NCBI RefSeq assembly: GCF_041146795.1
Contig: NC_135188.1
Span: 3,643,919 to 3,707,918 of the forward strand
Reading direction: 5' to 3'
Source of the DNA: Maylandia zebra
Taxonomy: Eukaryota > Chordata > Actinopteri > Cichliformes > Cichlidae
Length of the DNA stretch: 64,000 bases
This document shows positions 1 to 20,100 of the stretch, piece by piece (position 1 is the stretch's first letter; every line of letters begins with the position of its first letter). A model generated the notes under the pieces. The model saw only the letters and a list, made by a program, of their open reading frames with translations. It made no database searches and had not been told where the DNA came from. A program made the translations under genes and the position numbers.

Positions 1-315
1 ATAGCCTTGCATGCAACAAAGACAGAGTTATTTGATGTACAAACATTAAGGCTGCAGCCTCGTTTGTACTTGTGCCGTGACGATGGCAGCTTGACTATAA
101 ATATCAGCAATAAATGATGTTTGGACTGTGATAACCTTTTTCCTGCAATAGACTGTTAGTGACCTTTCCATTGTTGGCCTATGAACTCAGAGCTTCCAGT
201 GAGTAATAGTTACGCAGCTGAGATTAACACAGAATGGTTAATGGTTGTTTTTATTACTGATCAGTCCATGAAAACATAATCTTGTGTGAATTTACAAAGT
301 TCCTCCTGTTACCAG
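1..315. other. Non-coding stretch upstream of the first visible firrm exon
   Basis: No convincing exon is visible here. The sequence is AT-rich with stops in all frames and has no acceptor/donor pair that joins in phase to the exon at 316. Because the exons downstream begin in the middle of the FIRRM protein, this is most likely intron of firrm. Confidence 0.5.
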
Positions 316-2285
316 AATGCAGTGCTGATGTCTCTCCTATCGGTGGTTCGAGGCCAGTCCTCTCCCGAAGAGCCGTGTGTGTTGTCTTCTGTGAGGATGG
401 TCACACAGCTCTGGTTACGAATGAGTCCAGACCAGGTAGCAAACAGTACACGCACAAACAGGTGGAGTAAATGAGAAGATGCAAGACCAGTAAACTGTAA
501 CCTGCCATGCTGTAGTTGCAGACCCACCCTGTGCTCCAGTGGACGCTGCAGCTTCTCTTGTCACTGTCGGCCATTTTAGTGAAGCACATTGAACCTCACG
601 TGATTTGTCAGGTGTGTTGTTGGCCATCACGTTAACATTTAAAGAGGGCAGAATAAATTTATTGATGTGTGCGTCTCTGTGTGTGTGTGTTATCCCAGGC
701 TCTGGTGTGTCTGGATGCTGTGGTTTCTCAGAAGTGTGCAGATTGGTTACTGCTGGCTGCTTTGGAGTTTCTCTGCTCTCTGGGGAAGATTTTTGTCCCT
801 CCTGACAGCCAGGTGATAAAAGACTTTTTACAAATGATGATTTTAATTTTGGTTTACTTGTCTTTCTATTGTCTTCTTTAGCCTACTGTTGTTGCTTATA
901 GTTGCTCCTAAAGCTGTGAGCCTGCAAGATAGATAGATACACACATTTTGTTGTATAAAGGAAAGTTCGTGATAAGAAGCAAATGATAATAACCATTTTT
1001 ATTTTCTTAAAATAAAAATAATAGAAACAAATTAAGCATTTTCTCAGTTATGACTCGTTTTGGTTCCAGAGTCAAATTCTTCCGAGGCTGAGTGGCCTGT
1101 TTGGAGTCCTTTTGGCTGACGAGTCTTGGCTGTTGCACCAGCACACCCTGGAGGCCTTTTCTCAATTTGCAGAGGTATTAATTTATAAGTCTAACATAAT
1201 TTTCATATTACATTAAATTCATACACTGTTGAAGCTTAAACGTAACCTTGATATATCCTTCTGACGTCAAAGAATACAAACCACGAAGAAGTAATCTCTC
1301 AGAGTTTGAGTGTCGAAGAAACCAAAACCAAAGTGGTTAATTATCTTAGCAAGGTAAGGGAAATCTATTATTTGTTCATGAACATGTATATAAAAACGAA
1401 GCATGGTGAAGTCGTCATTTCTTTTGCTGCAGACGGTGAATGCGCAGGAAGGCAATGAGTTACGGCTGGAGAGGCTCAAACATGAGACACAACACATCAA
1501 GCAACACAATGAGAAGCTGGAGTGTAGCAAAGAAAAGCCTTTCAGCAAACCACCTTCTGAAGTTGTTCCAGACTCAGAGGTTAGTTTAATCAACTTGAAA
1601 TGTATTCAGTGTTTCTGAATATGCATGTTCATGCACAGTCTTGTCTCACATACACGTTTCATATTAGTAGTAGCCGGCTTATATTAATTTAAAGCTACCA
1701 GAGCATAAGGAGACAGTGCACATTGCACAAAAGCAGCCTGGATTCTCATATTTTATTAGATGTCAGAGATGATCAGAATCACTTTTATTTTGCTAAGCAT
1801 AAAAAACCAAATACTTTGTTTAGCAGTAAAAGATTTGAGTGAACGCATCCAACTTCAATGTGACTGTTTGATTGGAAGTCAGCTTTGTCAGATATTCATA
1901 AATATGGTAGTGGGTAAGATTTGTGTTTTTGATATTTTTATCACAAGATTTTGCTCTCCAGGTTCAAACTGTGTCCTATGAAGTACTATAGACCATGAAT
2001 CATGTTATATAAATAACAGTTTAATTAACAAGACCTTTATCTTTTTCTTTAACTATTCATCCCTCTCAGCCATGCCCTAAGAGAGCTCGACAGGAGAACA
2101 GCGCAGAGCAGGAATACAGCCGCTATATCCAGACAGCTGAGAGTGCTTTAAAAGCCCTTCAGGCTCTCACTGATGGTAAAACTAACAGTAGTGCACCACC
2201 TCCACAGTGGCTGGACTCCAGACTACAGGAGCTCCAGACTCTCCTAACCCACATCACTACAGTCAGACCCAGCAGCTCGAGATAG
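316..2285 (+). CDS. firrm: FIRRM (C1orf112 family), FIGNL1-interacting regulator of recombination and mitosis; C-terminal part only
   Basis: Six coding exons were assembled: 316-435, 699-812, 1070-1174, 1273-1353, 1433-1579 and 2070-2285. All begin after AG, end before GT and are phase 0, giving 260 residues and a TAG at 2283-2285. Diagnostic stretches are LEAFSQFAE at the end of the third exon, NTNHEEVISQ in the fourth and CPKRARQE in the last; these match the C-terminal region of vertebrate C1orf112 as I remember it. The family protein is about 850 aa, so roughly the N-terminal two thirds lies off the left edge. FIRRM is a nuclear helical-repeat protein that stabilises the AAA ATPase FIGNL1 and helps remove RAD51 from DNA in recombination and crosslink repair. 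The convergent neighbour scyl3 supports the identity, since I recall the same neighbours in human. Exons before 316 were not identified. Confidence 0.87.
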
Positions 2286-2410
2286 TTTTTCATCTCAGGG
2301 TGTTTTCTTTCTGTATGGAAAACCCACAAAGTCCCCACAACTTTTGCTGCTATTGAAAATGGTTTCTCTCTCTTTTTAAAAAAAATGTTAATCTTTGTTC
2401 TTTTTTTTTT

Positions 2411-2416
2411 ATTAAA
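2411..2416 (+). promoter_or_regulatory. firrm: Candidate poly(A) signal of firrm (ATTAAA)
   Basis: ATTAAA follows a T-rich run about 126 bp after the firrm stop codon. It is the first plausible poly(A) hexamer on the plus strand downstream of the stop. The call is motif-based. Confidence 0.5.
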
Positions 2417-2536
2417 CCCGTTTCTGAAACTTGAAGCATTTCATTTCTTTTAGATATAGCGTCGATCGTCTTTCCTGGGTGGGTCGCTGTACTGTAAAAC
2501 AAAACAGTAAACACATTTGATACAGTAAGTTTTACT

Positions 2537-2542
2537 TTATTT
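2537..2542 (-). promoter_or_regulatory. scyl3: Candidate poly(A) signal of scyl3 (AATAAA on minus strand)
   Basis: TTTATT on the plus strand reads AATAAA on the minus strand, about 485 bp past the scyl3 stop codon. It would give scyl3 a short 3' UTR ending about 120 bp from the firrm poly(A) signal. Other TTTATT or TTTAAT matches exist nearby, so the exact site is uncertain. Confidence 0.4.
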
Positions 2543-3026
2543 CACCATCAACCCAAAAGCTACTAATAAATTATGCAATTCTGATTTCACATTCATTCAA
2601 AGTGCAAGCCTTCAGTTAATCAAACTGACTCTTTTTGGGAAGACCCAGTATCTCCGAAACGTTTCTTTATGCCACTAGTGAAAATAACCCATAAAAAAAA
2701 AAAAAAAAGCAGAGCAGATGAAACAGGATTACATTCACCTCTGATTGGCAAATTATAAATGGCTTATTTTGTCCAAGTCTAGCACCATCTGATGAAGAGC
2801 TGATCGTTCCAGTTTAAAAGCAAGTTCTCATAATTAAAAATGACAAAATCAACATAACATAAAAAGCCTTAGCCCATCCCTGGCATTACCATCCCTACTG
2901 CATCATGTTAAATGAGAAACTACTTCCAGTTTACTGGTCTGTTGGCACTCCAGATGTGGTGCATGGGTTTCAGTTTTCCAGTGGTCAAGTCTTTTACTGC
3001 AGATGGAAGTAATGGATCAAACGTAA

Positions 3027-12709
<9,683 letters not shown>

Positions 12710-13640
12710 GACCGCGGTCGTTCTTTATGAGCAGCCACTCAGGTCATAAACTAAGCAAGCCAGGCGTGATACGTGGCAGTGCGAGTGCCTGTCAGTAAAG
12801 AAACAGACACGAGTACTTGTTATAGAGTTAAGTTGACATACCGGTACCTGTTTCAGTAAACTGGATGCACCACTTAGTGACAAGTTAGCTAGCGTCAGTT
12901 GCCTAGCAGGCTAACCTTAGCACTACGTTAGCAAGCTTGTCATTGCTGCCCTTGTCGGTAGCTTTTCCGCCTCCAAACAACCATGCCAGTCGAAGTGTAC
13001 CACAGATTAATTCAACGAGTTTTGCGAACTGCTTTAAAAGTAAAAAAATAAATAAATCCCGTTTCCTTCTTGTCAAATCACCGATGCTAACGTGGAGCAA
13101 GAGCTGCGCTGTAAACAAGGACCTTTCCGGTAAAAGACGAAACCACAGAGGAGGGGTTGGTACTTACTTGTAATTACTCACTTGGTTGAATAACTTAATG
13201 TTTTTCAACTTTATTTTCAAAAGATACAGGTTTCAAATCCCTTCATCATAAAATAATTCGTTAATAGGTTTATTTGTTGTTGATACATTGATACAAAAGA
13301 ACGAACACCCCTCCCCGTAAGCTAATGGTTGCGACTAAAGTGGTGCGAGATAACGCAAGTAATCAGCGGAGAGTTGAGCGCCATATGGTGAGTGAAGTGA
13401 AAATAGAAACTGTCACTATTCATTTGAGTTACTTAAATCATACTTTATGTCCTTTTTAGAGAGAGCAGTCCATGTGTGTCTTTCTTTCCTTTACCTGTTA
13501 TACAAACTCTGAAAAGCACACTGTTTCATTCTCAGCAAAAGCGGGTGTGCTGTCCATAATGTTAGGGTAACACATAGGTATAAAAGTTAAAATCACCTTA
13601 AGTCTTAAGTGTATATTTATTTTCTTATTCCTTAGTTATA
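12710..13640. other. Spacer upstream of scyl3 start: 5' UTR/promoter region
   Basis: This stretch lies immediately upstream of the scyl3 ATG (minus strand, context GCGGTCATGG). The first 450 bp is less AT-rich, contains several CG dinucleotides and probably holds the scyl3 transcription start. No TATA box or non-coding first exon could be fixed. From about 13150 the sequence turns AT-rich with no recognised feature. Confidence 0.35.
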
Positions 13641-13659
13641 TATATATTTGTTAGGTTTT

Positions 13660-13725
13660 TTGCACTGATGTAACCGGAGCTTCGTCACTGGACATAGCGG
13701 AGATGACAATAAAGTTTACTTTGAC
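13660..13725 (+). repeat. Retroelement 3' tail (GACAATAAAG type)
   Basis: TTTTTGCACTGATGTAACCG followed later by GATGACAATAAAGTTTACTT is the kind of 3' terminal sequence shared by fish LINE/SINE families. It resembles the inverted tail inserted in the Tc1 element at 4350. No body is visible upstream. Confidence 0.35.
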
Positions 13726-13782
13726 TAAAAAGCTGTCAAAGCATAGTTTCATAGTTCATTCCGGTTTCATTCCGGCAGCTGT

Positions 13783-13889
13783 GGCTACAACTGTAGCTGC
13801 CTCCACCAGTGTGTGAATGTAAGAGTGAATGAATAGTGGAATTGTAAAAGCGCTTTGAGGGTTTCGAAAAGCGCTATATAAATGCAATC

Positions 13890-13952
<63 letters not shown>
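13783..13952 (+). mobile_element. SINE 3' half with (ATT)n tail
   Basis: The plus strand reads CCACCAGTGTGTGAATGTAA, then AAAGCGCTTTGAGGGTTTCG and AAAAGCGCTATATAAATGCA, ending in a pure ATT run at about 13891-13952 (about 20 units). The tail matches the SINE at 3676-3948. The tRNA-like head is missing, so this copy is 5' truncated. The ATT run gives stop-free frames on the minus strand that are not genes. Confidence 0.75.
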
Positions 13953-13954
<2 letters not shown>

Positions 13955-14194
13955 GCATAATATACAAGACTCCCAAACACAGCAAGGTTAAATAAAATAA
14001 ACCATATAAACACTACCAGTTCACGTAAAGCCATCATGGGATGGTAAATATAAAAATTTGCATCCCAAACTTTATTTCTATGTTAGTGGGGTTCTTAAAA
14101 ATATATATATTTCTGATATGCTTTACATTGCTTGTTAATTAAAACTGCTTCCATCTTTACCACCACCACCACTACTGGATTTTTGGAATTAATA

Positions 14195-14420
14195 CTAAAG
14201 GCTGCAGGGTTGTGTTGTGGTTACCAATGTCACCTTACAGCAAGAAAGTGTTGGTTTCAAATGTTCTCCCTGGGTCCTCTGGCTCCCCTAAGCAATCCGA
14301 AAACATGTATGCATATGAGAGAGTGAACTGTTGTCTGTCCCTCTGACAGACTGGTGACCTGTCCAGGCTGTATCCTGTCTCTCATCCTATGTCAGCTGGC
14401 ATATGATCTAGCCTCACCAT
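14195..14420 (+). mobile_element. tRNA-like-headed interspersed repeat, decayed
   Basis: GTTGTGTTGTGGTTACCAAT followed by CAAGAAAGTGTTGGTTTCAA looks like decayed A and B boxes of a tRNA-derived head. Further on are ATGTTCTCCCTGGGTCCTCT, then AGACTGGTGACCTGTCCAGG and TCTCATCCTATGTCAGCTGG. Together these are hallmarks of a very common fish repeat. A second copy lies inverted at about 29690-29880. Confidence 0.6.
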
Positions 14421-14444
14421 GACAGCAAATTGCACAAGTCAAAG

Positions 14445-14640
14445 TGGAGGTGTGAAGTAACAAAGTACAAATATTTTGTTACTGTAAGTATGTAGCCTTT
14501 GCAGATATATGTACTTTACATAAGTATTATTTTTTTTCTAACAACTTCTTACTTTTATTACCTATATTTTTAACCAAATGTCTGTACTTTCTACTCCTTA
14601 CACTTTCAAAACAGACTCGGTACTTTTGGTTTAAGACATT
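14445..14640. repeat. Probable interspersed repeat (GTAACAAAGTACAAAT type)
   Basis: Repeated use of TACTTT, TTTACTCC-like and AACAAAGTAC phrases resembles a dispersed AT-rich fish repeat that I recognise only loosely. No ends or duplications were found. Confidence 0.3.
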
Positions 14641-14810
14641 TGAGGGGAGTTCTTTTTTTTCTTCATGTCAGTGCGCATCTTCAAACATCAAACTTTCAAA
14701 ATTTGAGCCTCAACAGCAACACATGAAAGGCAATCTTACTCGTGTATTATTCACAACGATATGTCACATAAAAAGAGACGAAAGAGACCATAATCAGGGG
14801 TTAAAATGCC

Positions 14811-15371
14811 AAAAGGTGATTGCCTGCCAAAAACTGATTTCCGGTATTTGCTAAAAAAGTGATTGCCTGTATTTAAATTGCCATAAATAACTTGTTGGCT
14901 TATAATATCTAAAACATATGTCAAATGTATCCCTCATGAACGATATCAAGTCATCTTGAGCCACAAACAACATTCCTATCTCAACGTAGAAGCCGCAATC
15001 AATTTTTGGCAAAGTGACTTTTATATATCCTTTATTTATCCAGTTAAAAAGTCTAATTCACATTAACAAATGCCTTTTTAGGAGTAATCTGGCCAAGAAG
15101 ACAGCAGGAATTGCAACAAATATAACAATAATTCTATAAAGATACTTCCAAAATGGACTGGATTGGTTACAATGTAGATACAGTAACCCAGAGTCATAAA
15201 GATACTTGAAAAACATGTATTTTTTTAATTCTATAAATAACCCCTTTGTAGATCCTTTGTAAATCCTGTTCACTAAAGTCTATTGACCAATATTTACTTA
15301 TAAAGACATGACACATAAAAAAATACCACATCGAAACATTGGAAATCAATTTTTGGCAGATAACCACTTTT
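14811..15371. mobile_element. Non-autonomous element with about 29-bp terminal inverted repeats
   Basis: The left end AGGTGATTGCCTGCCAAAAA (from about 14814) continues to CTGATTTCC. It matches the reverse complement of the right end, AAGTGGTTATCTGCCAAAAA TTGATTTCC, with a few mismatches. A third copy of the end motif (GCAATCAATTTTTGGCAAAG, from about 14996) lies inside, in the same orientation as the right end. The interval 15027-15150 resembles the tail of another fish retroelement (TTTATTTATCCAGTTAAAAA and TCTGGCCAAGAAGACAGCAG), so a nested insertion is likely. There is no transposase. Confidence 0.5.
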
Positions 15372-17031
15372 CGGCACAACACAGGAATGGGTGCACATGT
15401 CCGTAAGTTGCAGTTGCTGTACTTCAGCATCTAGTTAGCACTACAGAAGAGGACCAAGAGAAGCATAAAAGGAGTGATATTTTTTTAAGTAGCAGGTAAT
15501 TTCAAATGCAACGTTTTTGTCACCTCAAGAAATGTCAGTAAACACACAAACTGTTTGTGTGTGCAGTTTGTCACACTGTGTGTCTGCTAGCTAAAGAAAG
15601 GTAGAGCTGCTGTGAAGATGTTAATTTTACTCAGAGATGGAGAGCGATAAAGACAGGGCAGGAGAGGAAGAAGAGAGGTTATATTTAACCTCTGCTCGGT
15701 GGTGTTTGATAAACTGGAAATTTGAATATCAGGTTTGTACATATTATGTTATTTTTTTCATGTTGTAAAATGTGCTGGGAAAAAAACCTGACACAGACTA
15801 ACCGTGTTATTTAAAGGTTGCATGAAAATATGGAGTTTAGTGCAGGATAAGCTGGTTCGCTTGCAGTAATGTGATGGAATTTAAATAAAGCGTTGTGTTA
15901 GATTGGTGCAAAGTGGCTGTGGTCTTCAGAGTTAGGGTACATTAAGTATTGCAAAGATGAATTTGAAGGTAAGCTGATTATACTTGGATTCATTCACTGA
16001 ATTCCACCTTCATACTGTTTAGTATAACGACAGCATAAACTGTGTCAGTGTAGAGGATGGAACAGGACAACTCATGAAACACCTGCTCACATCTTGTTAA
16101 ATTCAGTTGTGTTAATCCACAAAGTGCAGTAAACCTCAGAGCAGCAGCAGCCCAGATCATCTGATCACAGCCTGTACACAAAAGAAGATCTACAAGAGCT
16201 CAGAATAGAAATTGCGATTCTTTTCCCCACGCTGAGCCACTATAACTGATTTTAGGGTTCCACCACGTGCTGAATCCCACTTTAACCCTGGGCTATACTC
16301 ATCTTCTGTTTAGAGGCAAAATCGCCCTCTACAATGTAGGCGACAGAAAATAGATCTCTTTTTAAAAAAAATGTTCCTTCTTTTGCGCATTTTAAAAATC
16401 ACACATATTCTTTATGAGTATAAATACAGAGTGCAAAGTTACATTAAAAAGTTTATTTAGGAACTTTCCAGCAATGTGTTTCACAAGTTTAAAGTGAGGT
16501 TAACTTAAGGTGAAGACCTCACTTGACTCTCCCCTGCTACATGTGATGCTTGCACTGCTGAGAGAACTGTGAACAGTGGAGTCAGAGCAAACTCTGCTGG
16601 GCAAACACTGTCATGACACAGCTTCAAAATGATCTTTTCTGTCCTATTTTCTGTATCTGTGAACCAAAATGTCAGTCTGACTCTGTGTTAGTAACACGAG
16701 GATGTTGAGTTTTATCAGCGCCATGTTAATCAGTAATTAAGAGAAGCAGATTTTTTCTACCACTTGCAGTGGAGGTAGTGTTACAACATAACACACACTT
16801 TGTTTGAAGAAATATGCAATAAATATTTAACAAAAGCACAACTCTGTTGGTATCACACTTGCACTGCTTTAAAACTCTCACTGTTTTCATCTTCAGGAAA
16901 TAGTCAAACCTCCTCCTAGCTACTGACAATTCTTCACACAGCAGCAACCGAAAACACACCTTCCTCACAGGAAGCGACGGTTTTGATCAGATCAGAAATG
17001 AGTTCAGTTGCCTTAGCAACTAACCAGCAGA

Positions 17032-17032
<1 letters not shown>
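15372..17032. other. Spacer upstream of lpxn
   Basis: This is AT-rich DNA with no exon, tRNA or recognised repeat. The part closest to lpxn must contain its promoter, but no TATA box or transcription start can be fixed from sequence. Confidence 0.35.

Positions 17033-17114
<82 letters not shown>
17033..17114 (+). repeat. (AC)41 microsatellite just upstream of lpxn start codon
   Basis: An uninterrupted AC dinucleotide run of 82 bp ends 58 bp before the lpxn ATG. It is therefore in the 5' UTR or core promoter of lpxn. It also creates stop-free frames of His-Thr and Cys-Val repeats that are not genes. Confidence 0.97.
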
Positions 17115-17117
<3 letters not shown>

Positions 17118-17172
17118 GAAAAGAAAAAAAAGCCACCCACTCACATTCAAGTTTTATGCTGTCAGAAGGAAA

Positions 17173-20100
17173 ATGGATGAGCTCGGTAAGAACTTTCTGT
17201 CATGTTTTACCTTCATGAATGTCCTCAAACTAATCGATGGTACAATTTAAACTGAGGTCGAAACTGTTAGCAAACTCAGGAGTTGGTGTGTTGACACCAT
17301 GACATCAAGCACAGCCAGTGCTTATGGAGTATTACCACAGTCTTGTGTGTTCTCAGACTGATTTATACAGCAGACTCTAAGTACAATATGTAATGTACTC
17401 AATGATCCAGCTCATTAGAAGGAATTTTTATACCACTGTTCTTGTGTTTTACCTCTGATTCTAGGGCTCTACATGTAGCGATTCACTACAAATCAAATAC
17501 AATGTAACATTTAGAATACAGTAGAATTTTACAAGTCTTAACGAAGTCGTTTAATTCGCATACTGGAAATGAAATAAGGGTGACGGTCAAAAGGTAAGAC
17601 AAAAAAGAAAAATTCTTTTAATTTCACAATGTCAAAAAATATTTTTCTGAGGTGCGATGATGTTTGAAGATGATGATCTTTACTGACTTACTGACATTGA
17701 AAGTTAAAGTCATGTCTTTGACTTTTTAAAATGAACCTTTGTCTTTTTTGCTACTTCTGCTACTTCTATGTAAAATACTTACTCATACAAAGCTTCCCAT
17801 TTCCCTAGATGTGTGGTTTGCCCTGTGTGAAGGAGTGTTGTATTTGTTGTAACAAATGTCACCAGATTCTTGCAACATTATCACAAGTTTCACTTCTGCA
17901 ATGTGGTATGCCCTCACTTCCTGAGGAACGCAAGTTGCATGAGCAACCTTAGTCTGCTAGCATCTTGATCTGTGTATTGAAATCCACTGTAACTTACTTC
18001 ATAGAAAATATTTCACTATACATAAATTATATGCATACAGTCTAACAGTTAACACCCACAAAGGACAATAAGTGTGAAAGAGCAAATGTGTGCCGTACAA
18101 ACGTTATGTAATATGAATATTTGGTTGCATGAGTATTTTTTCTGAGGTTTAAAGATTTATTGTGTGTGTTTCCTGCCGCAGATTTGCTGTTAGAGGAGCT
18201 GGCCCTGAATCCAGCGGGTTCAGACAGCGTCCCTGAGAAAAAGAGCAATGATGCAACAAAAAGAGAAGTAAAAAGACAAAACTCATTAATCATGAGCTTA
18301 TCCTGTTTCTGCTTTATCCCCCATTTCATTTGTAGATGAACCTGGAATTCTAAAGAAAACAACTTAAAACCTAACATGTAATTTAATTTCTTTAAGTACA
18401 GAAACTTCAGTATATGTTGGTTGTGTTCGCAGGTGCCAAGTGAAGTTTGTGTTGGAACTACCAAAAATGAAAAAGTCTCAAACTCCTCAAATGTGTACAG
18501 GTGAAGTTCAAAGTTGAACCCGATTCATAGTGGTGCTGCATGAAGATCATTAGCTTAATAATTTAAATAATACATTTTAATTAATTTATGTATTTCTTTT
18601 TAACATTTTAATGCTAAGGTTTTTCTTTCATTCAGACCACACCCAAAAAGAGGAGAGCAAATACAATGAAAATGAAAGCATTGTTCTTCAGCATATTCTG
18701 GCCTTTATGTAGATGTGCTTTATTTTCTTAAGGTCTAAAAGGTTAAGAATTTCCAGTTATATTTTTGCTATGGTTCAGAAATGCAACCATTTCAATTATT
18801 AATGATGTTACAGGATGTCAGTTTTGCATTTTAAAACATTCGTGTTTTTCCTCTCTGGGATTTAGTGATGTTCCAACTCCTGTGCCAGCTTTTGTGGAAC
18901 CTGACTCACCGACTCAGGAGCTGGACTCAATCTTGCAAGACCTGATGGGTCTAGCTGAAGGGGTTAGTACTACCCCAGTGCGGAAATACATATTTTATAA
19001 ATATTGAAAGTAATCTGTGTTGCCCCTTTGAGCTTATTTATTTAAGTGTGAAGCCTGAAAAACTATGTCTATCTATTTTCAAACATTAGTAAAATGACAT
19101 GGTTAACAACAGAGGGCAGCATTGTACTTATATCAGACTCAAGCTCTTGGACCAATAAGCATTTTGTTCTTAAACATTAAAAATACTCTGATTAAATATA
19201 AAATAAATATAATAGACAGCTAATATATTTTGAGGAAATATGTACATAAAACTGTTATTCCTACATTTTGTACCATAATTTAGGATCTAGAACCTCCAAC
19301 TGACCCACCATCACTTACACAAAAAAAGCAAACAGAAGGTGGAAAACAGGCGAGCAGCAGCAGCAACACTCCAGCGGCTTCAGATGGAAAAGCCACAACG
19401 CAAAGAAAGAAAACGGATATGATAGATGACCTGCTGGGAGGGTTGAGCACTGACTTGGAGAAGATCGGTGTACGGACCACAGCCAAGGGCCACTGTGCTT
19501 CCTGCAACAAATGCATTGTAGGAAAGGTACAATCTGGACCTACAGGACACAAAGAAGAGAATTTGTCACACTGGTACCAAATTGTGGAAATTCAAACAAG
19601 ATGAAAGAGATCAAAACCTCTTGTTCCCTCTTTCACTGACATTTCCTTTCTCCAGATGATCACAGCACTGGGTGAAGTGTGGCACCCCGAACACTTTGTG
19701 TGTACGGTGTGTAAGATGGAGCTGAGCACCACAGGCTTCTTTGAGAGAGACGGACGGCCGTACTGTGACAAAGACTACCATCAGCTCTTCTCACCACGCT
19801 GTGCCTATTGCAAGGGGCCTATTATGCAGGTGAGGACAACTGTATTCATATATAACCCTGCCTCTGCATAGAAAGTAAGATTAAAATAAAAATAGGTGTT
19901 AATATGATCTCCACTAAAGGATGAAATTTCATGTTTTAATGAATTCACTTTGGTGGAAAATGCACATAGAAAATGACCAAAATACCAATCTGGAACTCTC
20001 TGGTATCTAAATGTCACTCAAATTCAGCTGCGCTGTTGTTTGATTTAAGCTATAATTTGTTCTGTCATATAGTACATCAATTTATTTACACAATAATCTT

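Noticed and set aside
13756-14037. Poly-Asn or poly-Ile containing minus-strand frames
   Set aside because: They are translations of the ATT tail of a SINE.
16934-17180. His-Thr and Cys-Val repeat frames on both strands
   Set aside because: They are translations of the AC microsatellite only.
18638-18675. Possible extra lpxn exon after TTCATTCAG, starting ACCACACCC
   Set aside because: Joined in phase to exon 3 it reaches a TGA within about 12 codons. Skipping it and joining to 18866 keeps the frame and produces the expected LD-motif region.
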